Shown here one piece after another: positions 36,129 to 43,146 of a stretch of DNA of 64,000 nt (position 1 is its first letter; the number at the start of each line of letters is the position of its first letter). The stretch covers positions 62,001 through 126,000 of the forward strand of contig CAMACX010000001.1 of NCBI GenBank assembly GCA_945831575.1, read 5' to 3'. The stretch comes from an uncultured Mediterranea sp. GTDB taxonomy: Bacteria; Bacteroidota; Bacteroidia; Bacteroidales; Bacteroidaceae. Below the pieces are notes generated by a model, which had not been told where the DNA came from, did no database searches, and saw only the letters and a list, made by a program, of their open reading frames with translations. Both the position numbers and the translations under genes were made by a program.

Positions 36129-36170
36129 GTAATCCCGGCATGGAGCCCAACAGCCCCATGTCGGGATTAC
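36129..36170 (+). terminator. Terminator of asd
   Basis: 15-bp arms GTAATCCCGGCATGG (36129-36143) and CCATGTCGGGATTAC (36156-36170) pair with one G-T wobble around a 12-nt loop, 36 bp after the stop codon. The following bases are TTCGTTTGT. Confidence 0.65.
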
Positions 36171-36263
36171 TTCGTTTGTCAACATATCATACCTACGTCC
36201 TACCTCTATCCTCCCCCTATTCCTCCTCTAAGGCTACTCTACACTTCCTCCGTAATGAAGCCC

Positions 36264-36336
36264 ATTTGAACTCGATATGAAGTCGATGAATCTCTAATAT
36301 TTCATCGAGTTCAAATCGAGTTCAAATCGAGTTCAT
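36264..36336. repeat. CGAGTTCAAAT tandem units with an inverted copy
   Basis: Two 11-bp units CGAGTTCAAAT (36306-36316, 36317-36327) and a partial third lie opposite one inverted copy, ATTTGAACTCGAT (36264-36276). Within, CGATGAA (36284-36290) pairs with TTCATCG (36301-36307). The whole can fold into one long hairpin. Confidence 0.7.
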
Positions 36337-36386
36337 CCCCTGGTCGCATTAGCGAAAGTTTAGCCTAAGGGTAGAGGCAGGGATAA

Positions 36387-36429
36387 GACTGTCCCCTGCA
36401 GCGAAGGATAATCGCTCCAGGGGACAGTC
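36387..36429 (-). terminator. Hairpin downstream of glsB
   Basis: 18-bp arms (36387-36404 and 36412-36429; core GACTGTCCCCTG) with one mismatch and a 7-nt loop, starting about 29 bp past the glsB stop codon. TAGCCT/AGGCTA (36361-36366 and 36431-36436) could extend it. There is no T tract on the minus strand. Confidence 0.5.
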
Positions 36430-36457
36430 AGGCTATTTGTCAAGAAAAAAGTATCTT

Positions 36458-37447
36458 TTACTTATCCGGAAGGAAGAGTTTGTGGGCTCCCGAGGTGATG
36501 CAGAGGGCATCGGGTTCGTTTTCGAGGAAGGACTCGATGTGACGTAGACGTTTCTCTGCCAGAATCTCATCGACGGCAATCAGGATGCCCGTCTCCTCCA
36601 CATCGCCAAATCCGTAGTTGATGGCGGTGCCAAACATGCGCATCGTGGGGCTCAGGCTCATGTAGGCATTAACCAGCGGGGGAATGTTGTAACCCAGCTT
36701 GCGGATTTCGCCGTTGAGGATGCGGTAGTCCTCCTTGAAGCTCTCCTTGGAGAAGAGTGCATGGAGGAAGGCTTCATCGGTGTCGAGCCGCAGGGGGTCG
36801 ATGGGCTGGATGAGGTTGTCCTTGTCAGCAAAGTGCTTGCGCATGAAGTAGAGGATCATGTCGCGACCCAGGCGGTTGTACGAGGGGTACATGGTGACCT
36901 TGCCGAAGAAGTACTTTACATTGGGCATCACCACGGTAAGCGCCCCCAGCCCATCCCAGAGGTTGTCGAGGGCAAAGAGGCCCTTGCTGCCGGCACGGGT
37001 GGATTGGTACTCCAGGGTGACAAACGAGCGTCCCAGCTCAATGGTGGTGGGCAGGAACTCACGCAAGAAGCGGTCGGAGAAGTGGAACATGTGGGCGGTG
37101 GCCAGGATGGGGGCACCCTGCTCGTCGAAGCGCACGTCGGTACCGAGGATGTAGCGGTAACCACCCAGGATCTCCTCCGCCTCAGGATTCCACACGATGA
37201 GCTGCTTGTAGGGATTGTCCATCGTGTCGTACTCGTCAATATCGACCGACTTGCCCGTGCCGCCGCCGGCAGCCCGGAAGGCTATCTCGCGCAGGCGCCC
37301 TATCTCCTGCATGGTGTGGGGCGAATCGTGGGCCGTGATGATGTAGATCTGGTTGTTGCTCTTGTTAGTCATCCGCAGCCGCTTGTCTTCAGTCAGTTCG
37401 GCTTTGATTAATTCCTTACTGATTGGAGCGATAATCTCTTCTTCCAT
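36458..37447 (-). CDS. glsB: Glycine N-acyltransferase for glycine lipid synthesis (GNAT/OlsB-like)
   Basis: 329 aa. The sequence fits the OlsB/hemolysin-like acyltransferase family: REIAFRAAGGGTG, DEYD, QLIVWNPEAEEILGGYRYI, ELGRSFVTLEYQS and LPPLVNAYMSLS-type segments. In Bacteroides thetaiotaomicron, GlsB N-acylates glycine with a 3-hydroxy fatty acid and GlsA adds the second acyl chain, giving glycine lipids needed for stress survival and colonisation. The immediately upstream gene is a GlsA-type acyltransferase, which supports this call. Cytoplasmic or peripheral to the inner membrane. Confidence 0.85.
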   Translation of the reverse strand: MEEEIIAPISKELIKAELTEDKRLRMTNKSNNQIYIITAHDSPHTMQEIGRLREIAFRAAGGGTGKSVDIDEYDTMDNPYKQLIVWNPEAEEILGGYRYILGTDVRFDEQGAPILATAHMFHFSDRFLREFLPTTIELGRSFVTLEYQSTRAGSKGLFALDNLWDGLGALTVVMPNVKYFFGKVTMYPSYNRLGRDMILYFMRKHFADKDNLIQPIDPLRLDTDEAFLHALFSKESFKEDYRILNGEIRKLGYNIPPLVNAYMSLSPTMRMFGTAINYGFGDVEETGILIAVDEILAEKRLRHIESFLENEPDALCITSGAHKLFLPDK

Positions 37448-37488
37448 ATCTGTTGTCTTGTTGTTGTCCGTTTAATGGTTCAGTTATA

Positions 37489-38307
37489 TTATAAGGTATA
37501 GACCACATCCTTGACGTACTGGGCCCACTCGGTGGCTGAGCGCGAGCGGTCAAAGGTCTGCCAGGGGATGGGCTTGCCGATGGTCACACGAAAGGTCTTG
37601 TGGCGATTCTTCAGCATCTCATCAGCGAGATAGAGCATGGCGATGTTAAACTTGATGCCGAGCGTCTTGCAGAGGTTAGCTAGGTTGTAGAAGAAGTCGG
37701 AGTTGCGCCCTTCGAAGTGGATGGGCACTACGTCGCGCTGGTGTTCCACGCTTTTGGTGACGAAGGTCTTCTTCCATTCCAGGTCCTTGATGACGCCCTG
37801 CTGCCGCCTGGAGCAGAGCCCTGCGGGAAACATGATGATGTGGTTGTCGGATGCAAAACCGGCCTCCACCTGCCGGGGGAAATCCTTGGCTTGCCGCCCG
37901 GTCTTGTTAATGGGTATGCAGAGGGGAGCCAACCCATGGAGGTTCATAAGAAGGTCATTGACCAGGTACTTCACGTGGCCATCATAATGCTTGCCCAGGA
38001 TGTAACCCAGGGAGATGCCATCCTGTCCGCCCAGAGGATGGTTGGACACGAAGGTGCAGAGCCGGCCGTCATCGGGCAGGTTCTCCAAGCCATGCACATC
38101 GAGATGCGCGTCGAGAAACTCCATACAGGCCTCTAGAAACTCCACACCCATCTTGCCGTTGGAGCGCGTAAGGAATTCGTTGAGCTCCTCCTGATGGACG
38201 ATGTGCTTGAGATAGGACACCACGAATCCAGGTATGTATTTGGCCTTCGATGGTGCCTTCTCCCGGAGAATCCGGTCTATGTCAATTAAGAATAATTCGT
38301 CTGCCAT
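37489..38307 (-). CDS. glsA: O-acyltransferase for glycine lipid synthesis (PlsC/OlsA-like)
   Basis: 272 aa. A PlsC-type acyltransferase: SNHPLGGQDG (His and Asp of the acyltransferase box, near residues 88-97), then PINKTGRQAKDF and MFPAGLCSRRQQG, matching blocks II-III of the family. It would add the second fatty acid to N-acyl glycine made by GlsB. The genes are 41 bp apart on the same strand. A promoter match lies just upstream. General lysophospholipid acyltransferase is the fallback call. Confidence 0.85.
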   Translation of the reverse strand: MADELFLIDIDRILREKAPSKAKYIPGFVVSYLKHIVHQEELNEFLTRSNGKMGVEFLEACMEFLDAHLDVHGLENLPDDGRLCTFVSNHPLGGQDGISLGYILGKHYDGHVKYLVNDLLMNLHGLAPLCIPINKTGRQAKDFPRQVEAGFASDNHIIMFPAGLCSRRQQGVIKDLEWKKTFVTKSVEHQRDVVPIHFEGRNSDFFYNLANLCKTLGIKFNIAMLYLADEMLKNRHKTFRVTIGKPIPWQTFDRSRSATEWAQYVKDVVYTL

Positions 38308-38332
38308 GCTGCATTATCGTTGTTACAAAGCG

Positions 38333-38365
38333 CAAAAGTAACTCATCTTTTTAATTTAATGCAAT
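38333..38365 (-). promoter_or_regulatory. Promoter of glsA-glsB
   Basis: The minus strand reads ATTG (38365-38362), 21 bp, then TACTTTTG (38340-38333), 26 bp before the glsA start. Confidence 0.45.
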
Positions 38366-38522
38366 TTTTTGGCCGAAAAGTACACCCAAATGTTGTCAAA
38401 CTGCACCCAATAAACATCATTTGACAGTTTTTAGGTCTATAATTGATAAAAAAAGGTGGATTGCATAGGAATATCGTGGGTAAAATTGCACCACGAAATC
38501 CCCCAAAAAACAACAAACGATT

Positions 38523-39029
38523 ATGAGAGAATGTAGAATCTTCATCCAGAACTTGCTCAACATGCAAGAGGAGCTGCGACACTTCGCGCTCAAGCTGACA
38601 GCCGACCACGAACGAGCCAACGACCTGCTGCAGGAGACCTCGCTGAAGGCGCTCGACAATGAGGCCAAGTACACCCCGGACACCAACTTCAAGGGGTGGA
38701 TCTTCACCATCATGCGCAACATCTTCATCAATGACTACCGCAAGGCGGTCCGCGATCAGACCTTTGCCGACACCACAGAGGGGCTCTACTACCTGAGTCG
38801 CCCGAGCGACATGGCGTACGAAAGTACGGAGCTGGCCTACGACGTAAAGGAGATCCACCGCATCATGCGCGAGCTGCCCAATGCTTACCGCATCCCCTTC
38901 AGCATGCACCTGCACGGATTCAAGTACCGCGAGATAGCCGACCGACTCGACCTGCCGATAGGGACGGTGAAGAGCCGTATCTTCTTCACAAGACAGCATC
39001 TGCGGAGGTTGTTGAAGGATTTTCGCTAA
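38523..39029 (+). CDS. ECF-type RNA polymerase sigma factor
   Basis: 168 aa. Region 2 spans about residues 15-85: AKLTADHERANDLLQETSLKA-like core binding, then KGWIFTIMRNIFINDYRK for the -10 contact. Region 4 is about 110-165, with LPNAYRIPFSMHLHGFKYREIADRLDLPIGTVKSRIFFTRQHLRR as its helix-turn-helix. No anti-sigma gene is adjacent on either side: upstream is divergent glsA and downstream a gene-free stretch. Its control must lie elsewhere or be transcriptional. Regulon unknown. The stop codon sits in the loop edge of a perfect hairpin. Confidence 0.92.
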   Translation: MRECRIFIQNLLNMQEELRHFALKLTADHERANDLLQETSLKALDNEAKYTPDTNFKGWIFTIMRNIFINDYRKAVRDQTFADTTEGLYYLSRPSDMAYESTELAYDVKEIHRIMRELPNAYRIPFSMHLHGFKYREIADRLDLPIGTVKSRIFFTRQHLRRLLKDFR

Positions 39030-39037
39030 AATCCTTC
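39014..39037 (+). terminator. Hairpin overlapping the sigma-factor stop codon
   Basis: GAAGGATTTT (39014-39023), loop CGCT and AAAATCCTTC (39028-39037) form a perfect 10-bp stem containing the TAA at 39027-39029. A second hairpin, GCAAAA/TTTTGC (39039-39054), follows immediately. Likely terminator or mRNA 3' structure. Confidence 0.5.
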
Positions 39038-39160
39038 TGCAAAAGGCTTTTTGCCTTCTCGCTTGCCAGCTGCGGCTTCACGACCTGCTTGCTCGCGTGG
39101 TCGCAAGCTTTACAAGCTGCTTGCTCGCTTGCCAGCGGAGGTTTCACAACCTCACCCCGT

Positions 39161-39336
39161 CCCCTCTCCTTGCCTAAGGAGAGGGGTCAGCCCCATCCCA
39201 GACCCTTCCCCCTCGGGAAGGGCTCAATTGAGGTCTGCCGACCTCAACTCTTCTGGTAAGGGCAACGAAGCCTGTGCCCCTACGGGGTTGCCCTTAAAAA
39301 CTACGCAGCAAAGCTGCGACCTCTTTGCAGGCAAAG
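39161..39336. repeat. Array of six perfect short-loop hairpins
   Basis: Successive perfect stems: CCCCTCTCCTT/AAGGAGAGGGG (39161-39186, 4-nt loop); CCCTTCCC/GGGAAGGG (39203-39222, 4-nt loop); TTGAGGTC/GACCTCAA (39228-39247, 4-nt loop); TAAGGGCAAC/GTTGCCCTTA (39257-39296) enclosing CCCC/GGGG; CGCAGC/GCTGCG (39304-39318); CTTTGC/GCAAAG (39323-39336). REP-like in character; function unknown. Confidence 0.75.
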
Positions 39337-39495
39337 CCTGCCCCTGCGGATGGAAACCATTCATAACGGGATGCTACACTTCCCCCGAGGTTCCTCCACG
39401 GTTCTACAAGCAATCCGTGGAGAAAAGAAGGGAAAAGGAAGGGAATACGAAGAGGATTAGAAGAGGGTAAGAAGAAAAGGCAAAGAAAGGCCATA

Positions 39496-39603
39496 GCGTT
39501 ACGAACGTTACAAACGTTACAGCAAAAAACGCCCACACATACCACCACACAAGAAGAAAAGGTATGCAAATAAACACTGTAATGATTGTAACGTTTGTAA
39601 CGC
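39496..39603. repeat. 26-bp inverted repeat built of GTTACAAAC motifs
   Basis: Arms 39496-39521 and 39578-39603 match at 22 of 26 positions when one is inverted; the 56-bp middle is A-rich. Each arm contains two or three ACGTTAC-type units. Confidence 0.65.
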
Positions 39604-39617
39604 CAAAAAAGACTGGA

Positions 39618-39706
39618 AGCAACTTGTAGCTCGTAGCTAAAAAAAAGAGCTAGTAGCTAGAAAAAGAACTTGTAGCTTGTAGCTAGAAAAGAGCTGGTAG
39701 CTAAAT
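39618..39706. repeat. TAGCT-based imperfect direct repeats
   Basis: Four related blocks, each containing one or two GTAGCT or TAGTAGCT motifs followed by an A run (CTTGTAGCTCGTAGCTA, GAGCTAGTAGCTAG, ACTTGTAGCTTGTAGCTAG, GAGCTGGTAGCTA). Confidence 0.6.
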
Positions 39707-39762
39707 AAGGATCCGGCCTCACCGGAGGGGCGTGAAGCGCAGAGGGGAAATGAGGGCGTAAA

Positions 39763-39804
39763 AAAGCAGAAACCTGTTTGAGCGAAGCGAGTTTTTTCTG
39801 CTTT
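39763..39804. repeat. AAAGCAGAAA/TTTCTGCTTT hairpin
   Basis: AAAGCAGAAAC (39763-39773) pairs with GTTTTTTCTGCTTT (39791-39804) with a small bulge; the loop holds the palindromic CGAAGCG. Probably part of a dispersed repeat rather than a gene. Confidence 0.55.
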
Positions 39805-40003
39805 AGCCCGACTCCCCTCGGAGTAGCCCCGCAGGTGCAGACGGCGAGTTTTCTCTTTGCTTCTTTCTCTTTTGCTCGTGCAAAAGATGAAAGAAGGAGT
39901 AACTTTAAAAAAGAAAGAAGTCACTATATAAGAAAAGAAAGAAGCAACTAGAACAAAGAAAGAATAAAAAAAAAGCATTTCTGTTTCTCTTTAGCCAAAA
40001 GAG

Positions 40004-40050
40004 AAAGAAAAAAGGAATGTTTTCGGGCAGAAACACATCCGCCCGAAAAC
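40004..40050 (-). terminator. Terminator of the MerR-type regulator gene
   Basis: Perfect 10-bp arms GTTTTCGGGC (40019-40028) and GCCCGAAAAC (40041-40050), followed on the minus strand by CATTCCTTTTTTCTTTC, about 20 bp beyond the stop codon. Confidence 0.68.
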
Positions 40051-40070
40051 ACCCTCACATCACGCATCAA

Positions 40071-40889
40071 TCAGACAAGAGGAATCTGGAGAATCGAGAG
40101 CCAAAGCTCGGGATTCTCCTGGTTCCACACTCCATCCACATAACTGGTGCGTGGCTGGCCAGCAAGCTGCAACCCATGCTCATCCATGTAGCGGAAAGCC
40201 TCTACAAAGGTGTCATAAAATCGCTCATACGGTCCTACATGCTTCACGAACAACACCTTCGGAATGGCAGGCAAGCGCTTGAACTTGATGATGTCCGAGT
40301 CGCGCCCCATCTCCTCCACCTGTTCACAATACTCAATGTCAATCTGCTCAGGACGGTACTCATGGTGCTCCACAGTGAAGCAATAACCCGGTTCCACACA
40401 CTTACAACCCAGACGGGCCATCTCAGGTCCAATCTTCTCCCAGCAGAGCCGACCCAGGTCGGCATAGGTGGGGATTACCTCACGATGAGAGGCTACGATA
40501 ATCTCAGGCAAAGAGCCGATAGAAAAATTTTCCATGTTAAATAATTTGTTTTGTGAGTCCACCATCTCGCAGAGCAGGTCATAACGGCGCTTCACAGCCT
40601 CCAGTTCATCGCGGCAAGCAGCAATCTTCTGCTGAAGCAGCTCCGGTGAAGGGATGAGCGTACCGCCCAGACTCAGATCGAGAATCTCGTCAAGCGAAAG
40701 CCCTATCCGCTTGAGCCTGCGGATGTTGGCCAGGATTTGCATCTGCGCCACATTGTAGAAGCGGTAGCCCGTCCACTCATCCACCTCGGCCGGTTGCAGC
40801 AGGCCTATCTTCTCGTAGTGACGCAGCGTCTTGACCGTCACCCCGCAAAGCAAGGAGAACTCTTTAATCATTAATTTGTTTTTACTCAT
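40071..40889 (-). CDS. MerR-family regulator with GyrI-like effector domain
   Basis: 272 aa from ATG at 40889 (MSKNKLMIKEF); ATGs at 40871 or 40961 are alternatives. The N-terminal winged helix reads FSLLCGVTVKTLRHYEKIGLL and GYRFYN, the classic MerR DNA-binding part. A coiled linker follows (about 90-130). The C-terminal half has VEHHEYRPEQIDIEYCEQV and RLPAIPKVLFVKHVGPYERF, matching GyrI-like (BmrR-type) small-molecule binding domains. Such regulators sense hydrophobic drugs or stress compounds and often activate an efflux gene; none is adjacent here. Divergent from argS. Confidence 0.9.
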   Translation of the reverse strand: MSKNKLMIKEFSLLCGVTVKTLRHYEKIGLLQPAEVDEWTGYRFYNVAQMQILANIRRLKRIGLSLDEILDLSLGGTLIPSPELLQQKIAACRDELEAVKRRYDLLCEMVDSQNKLFNMENFSIGSLPEIIVASHREVIPTYADLGRLCWEKIGPEMARLGCKCVEPGYCFTVEHHEYRPEQIDIEYCEQVEEMGRDSDIIKFKRLPAIPKVLFVKHVGPYERFYDTFVEAFRYMDEHGLQLAGQPRTSYVDGVWNQENPELWLSILQIPLV

Positions 40890-41001
40890 CATCGATCGAT
40901 TTATGTTGATAGTGCTATAGCTTGAGCACAAAATTAAGGCCTGCCCCAAGGGACGAGTCATAAGCGTTTAAGAGTTTAACAAATAATTAACACACCATGC
41001 A

Positions 41002-41097
41002 CTCAGTTTGCACTATCTTTATATAAGCTAGACTGCACCTCGGAAAACAAAAAAAGCAAGCTTCTTTTTGCTAGTTCTCTCAGTTTGCACTATCTTT
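41002..41097. repeat. Two identical 19-bp direct repeats between merR-type gene and argS
   Basis: CTCAGTTTGCACTATCTTT occurs at 41002-41020 and again, identical, at 41079-41097. The second copy includes most of the argS -7 box; the first ends in TATCTTTA, one base off consensus. Confidence 0.8.
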
Positions 41098-41098
41098 G
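41067..41098 (+). promoter_or_regulatory. Promoter of argS
   Basis: TTTG (41067-41070), 20 bp, TATCTTTG (41091-41098): a full match to the Bacteroidetes consensus, 29 bp before the argS start. Confidence 0.6.
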
Positions 41099-41127
41099 CA
41101 CGCTCTAAAGACTACTTATTTATAAAT

Positions 41128-42945
41128 ATGGATATCGAACAGAAACTGGTCGCCGCCGTACAAAGTGCCCTCAAGGCGCTCTACGGCCACGATGTACCTG
41201 CAGAACAGGTGCAACTGCAGAAAACGAAGAAAGAGTTTAAGGGACACCTCACACTAGTGGTCTTCCCCTTCCTGCGCATGTCGCGCAAAGCCCCCGAACA
41301 GACGGCTCAAGAGATTGGTAACTACCTGAAGGACAATACAAACGTAGTATCTGAATACAACGTAGTGAAGGGCTTCCTCAACCTGACCATCGCCTCACAG
41401 GCCTGGATCGAATTGCTGGAAGCCATCCGCAGTGAGGAGCAGTATGGCCTCACGCAGGCCGATGAGCACTCACCTCTGGTAATGATCGAATACTCCTCAC
41501 CCAATACCAACAAGCCCCTCCACCTTGGACACGTGCGCAACAACCTGCTGGGCAACGCCCTGGCCAACATCATTGCCGCCAACGGCAACCGCGTGGTGAA
41601 GACCAACATCGTCAACGACCGCGGCATACACATCTGCAAGTCAATGCTGGCCTGGCTGAAATATGGCAACGGCGAGACACCCGAGTCGAGCGGTAAGAAG
41701 GGCGACCACCTGATAGGCGACTACTACGTAGCCTTTGAAAAGCACTTCAAGGCGGAGGTCAAGGAGCTGATGGCCCAATACCAGGCTCAGGGCATGAATG
41801 AGGAGGAGGCCAAGGCAAAGGCCGAAGCCGAATCGCCCCTGATGAAGGAGGCCCGCCAAATGCTGGTCAAGTGGGAGGCCAACGACCCCGAAGTACGTGC
41901 CCTGTGGCAACGCATGAACGACTGGGTCTATGCCGGATTTGACGAGACTTACGCCCGCATGGGAGTCAGCTTCGACAAGATCTACTACGAGAGCAACACC
42001 TACCTGGAGGGAAAGAAGAAGGTGCTCGAAGGACTGGAGAAGGGACTCTTCTACCGCAAGGAGGATGGCTCGGTATGGGCTGACCTCACCCCGCAAGGAC
42101 TTGACCACAAACTCCTTTTGCGTGCCGACGGCACCTCGGTCTATATGACGCAGGACATTGGCACAGCCGAACAACGATTCAGCGACTTCCCCATCGACAA
42201 GATGATTTATGTGGTGGGCAATGAGCAGAACTACCACTTCCAGGTGCTCTCTATCCTGCTCGACCGCCTGGGCTTCGAGTGGGGCAAGAGCCTCGTCCAC
42301 TTCTCCTACGGCATGGTGGAACTGCCCGAGGGCAAGATGAAGAGCCGCGAAGGTACCGTAGTGGATGCCGATGACCTGATGGACGAGATGGTCAATACTG
42401 CCCGCGAGACCAGCAACGAGCTAGGCAAGCTCGACGGGCTGACTCCCGAGGAGGCCGAGGACATCGCCCGCATCGTGGGACTGGGAGCTCTGAAGTACTT
42501 CATCCTCAAGGTGGATGCCCGCAAGAACATGACCTTCAACCCCAAGGAGAGCATCGACTTCAACGGCAACACCGGCCCCTTCATCCAATACACCTACGCC
42601 CGCATCCGCTCTGTACTCCGCAAAGCCGCTGAGCAAGGCATCACCCTGCCCACCACGCTTCACACCGGCATTGAGCTGAGCGAGAAAGAGGAGGGACTCG
42701 TACAGATGCTGGCCGACTTTACCGCCGTAGTGCGCCAGGCCGGTACCGACTACCTGCCCAGCGTCATCGCCAACTACTGCTACAACCTGGTCAAGGAGTA
42801 CAACCAGTTCTACCACGACTTCAGCATCTTGCGCGAGGAGAATGCCGACGTCAAAGCCTTCCGACTGGCCCTTTCGGCCGAGGTGGCCAAGATCGTTCGC
42901 CTCGGCATGAGCCTGCTGGGCATCGAGGTACCCGAACGGATGTAA
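41128..42945 (+). CDS. argS: Arginyl-tRNA synthetase
   Basis: 605 aa from ATG at 41128 (MDIEQKLVAA). An earlier frame start at 41068 lies within the promoter and is rejected. Class I synthetase charging tRNA-Arg. The HIGH motif appears in PLHLGHVRNNLLGNA and the KMSKS-like loop in GKMKSREGTVV; NIVNDRGIHICKSM and GNEQNYHFQVL are typical. The C-terminal anticodon-binding domain ends in LGMSLLGIEVPERM. Length is normal. It precedes the division and cell-wall cluster, separated by a terminator. Confidence 0.97.
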   Translation: MDIEQKLVAAVQSALKALYGHDVPAEQVQLQKTKKEFKGHLTLVVFPFLRMSRKAPEQTAQEIGNYLKDNTNVVSEYNVVKGFLNLTIASQAWIELLEAIRSEEQYGLTQADEHSPLVMIEYSSPNTNKPLHLGHVRNNLLGNALANIIAANGNRVVKTNIVNDRGIHICKSMLAWLKYGNGETPESSGKKGDHLIGDYYVAFEKHFKAEVKELMAQYQAQGMNEEEAKAKAEAESPLMKEARQMLVKWEANDPEVRALWQRMNDWVYAGFDETYARMGVSFDKIYYESNTYLEGKKKVLEGLEKGLFYRKEDGSVWADLTPQGLDHKLLLRADGTSVYMTQDIGTAEQRFSDFPIDKMIYVVGNEQNYHFQVLSILLDRLGFEWGKSLVHFSYGMVELPEGKMKSREGTVVDADDLMDEMVNTARETSNELGKLDGLTPEEAEDIARIVGLGALKYFILKVDARKNMTFNPKESIDFNGNTGPFIQYTYARIRSVLRKAAEQGITLPTTLHTGIELSEKEEGLVQMLADFTAVVRQAGTDYLPSVIANYCYNLVKEYNQFYHDFSILREENADVKAFRLALSAEVAKIVRLGMSLLGIEVPERM

Positions 42946-42976
42946 CCACCCAACGCACTTACTATACCCTACACAG

Positions 42977-43012
42977 GCGGGGAGGTCGCTCAACTGAGAG
43001 AGACCTCCCCGC
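42977..43012 (+). terminator. Terminator of argS
   Basis: GCGGGGAGGTC (42977-42987) pairs perfectly with GACCTCCCCGC (43002-43012), 31 bp past the stop codon; ACGTTATT follows. Confidence 0.6.
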
Positions 43013-43062
43013 ACGTTATTCACCGCATGTTGAAAACTTTACGAAAGTTTTTTGAAGAAAAA

Positions 43063-43095
43063 TTGCAGGTAATTACAGAGAAATGCGTAATTTTA
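43063..43095 (+). promoter_or_regulatory. Weak promoter candidate for the dcw cluster
   Basis: TTG (43063-43065), 22 bp, TAATTTTA (43088-43095), one base off the -7 consensus, upstream of rsmH. Tentative. Confidence 0.25.
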
Positions 43096-43146
43096 CCGCT
43101 GAATTTGAAATGAATGTGGAACAAGGGTAAAAACAGACTACAACCT

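Larger units (their letters stand above)
36093..36457. other. 365-bp gene-free spacer between asd and glsB
   Basis: Convergent spacer with no supported gene. It holds the asd terminator, the CGAGTTCAAAT repeat structure (36264-36336) and the glsB-side hairpin (36387-36429), each listed separately. Confidence 0.7.
39030..40070. other. 1.04-kb gene-free stretch rich in palindromes
   Basis: No convincing gene. Open frames here (for example 39051-39470 plus, 39637-39978 minus) are low-complexity, lack homology that I recognise and cover repeats. The first 300 bp is GC-rich and contains an array of perfect hairpins. A large inverted repeat (39496-39603), TAGCT-based repeats (39618-39706) and a hairpin at 39763-39804 follow, then an A-rich tract. 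An imperfect direct repeat (CTCGCTTGCCAGC...TTCAC.ACCT) occurs at about 39,058 and 39,124. Confidence 0.65.

Noticed and set aside
38343..38999. 218-aa open frame opposite the sigma factor
   Set aside because: Antisense to a clear ECF sigma factor; lacks family features.
39051..39470. 139-aa open frame, plus strand
   Set aside because: Pro/Ser/Arg-rich low complexity, spans the hairpin array and has no recognisable domain; treated as non-coding.
39496..39706. Possible CRISPR array
   Set aside because: Repeats are irregular, short and partly inverted, with no uniform spacers and no cas genes.
39637..39978. 113-aa open frame, minus strand
   Set aside because: Composed of Phe/Ser-rich translation of A-rich DNA and repeats; no signal of a real gene.
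41068..41127. 20-residue N-terminal extension of argS
   Set aside because: Overlaps the argS promoter; the ATG at 41128 matches family starts.
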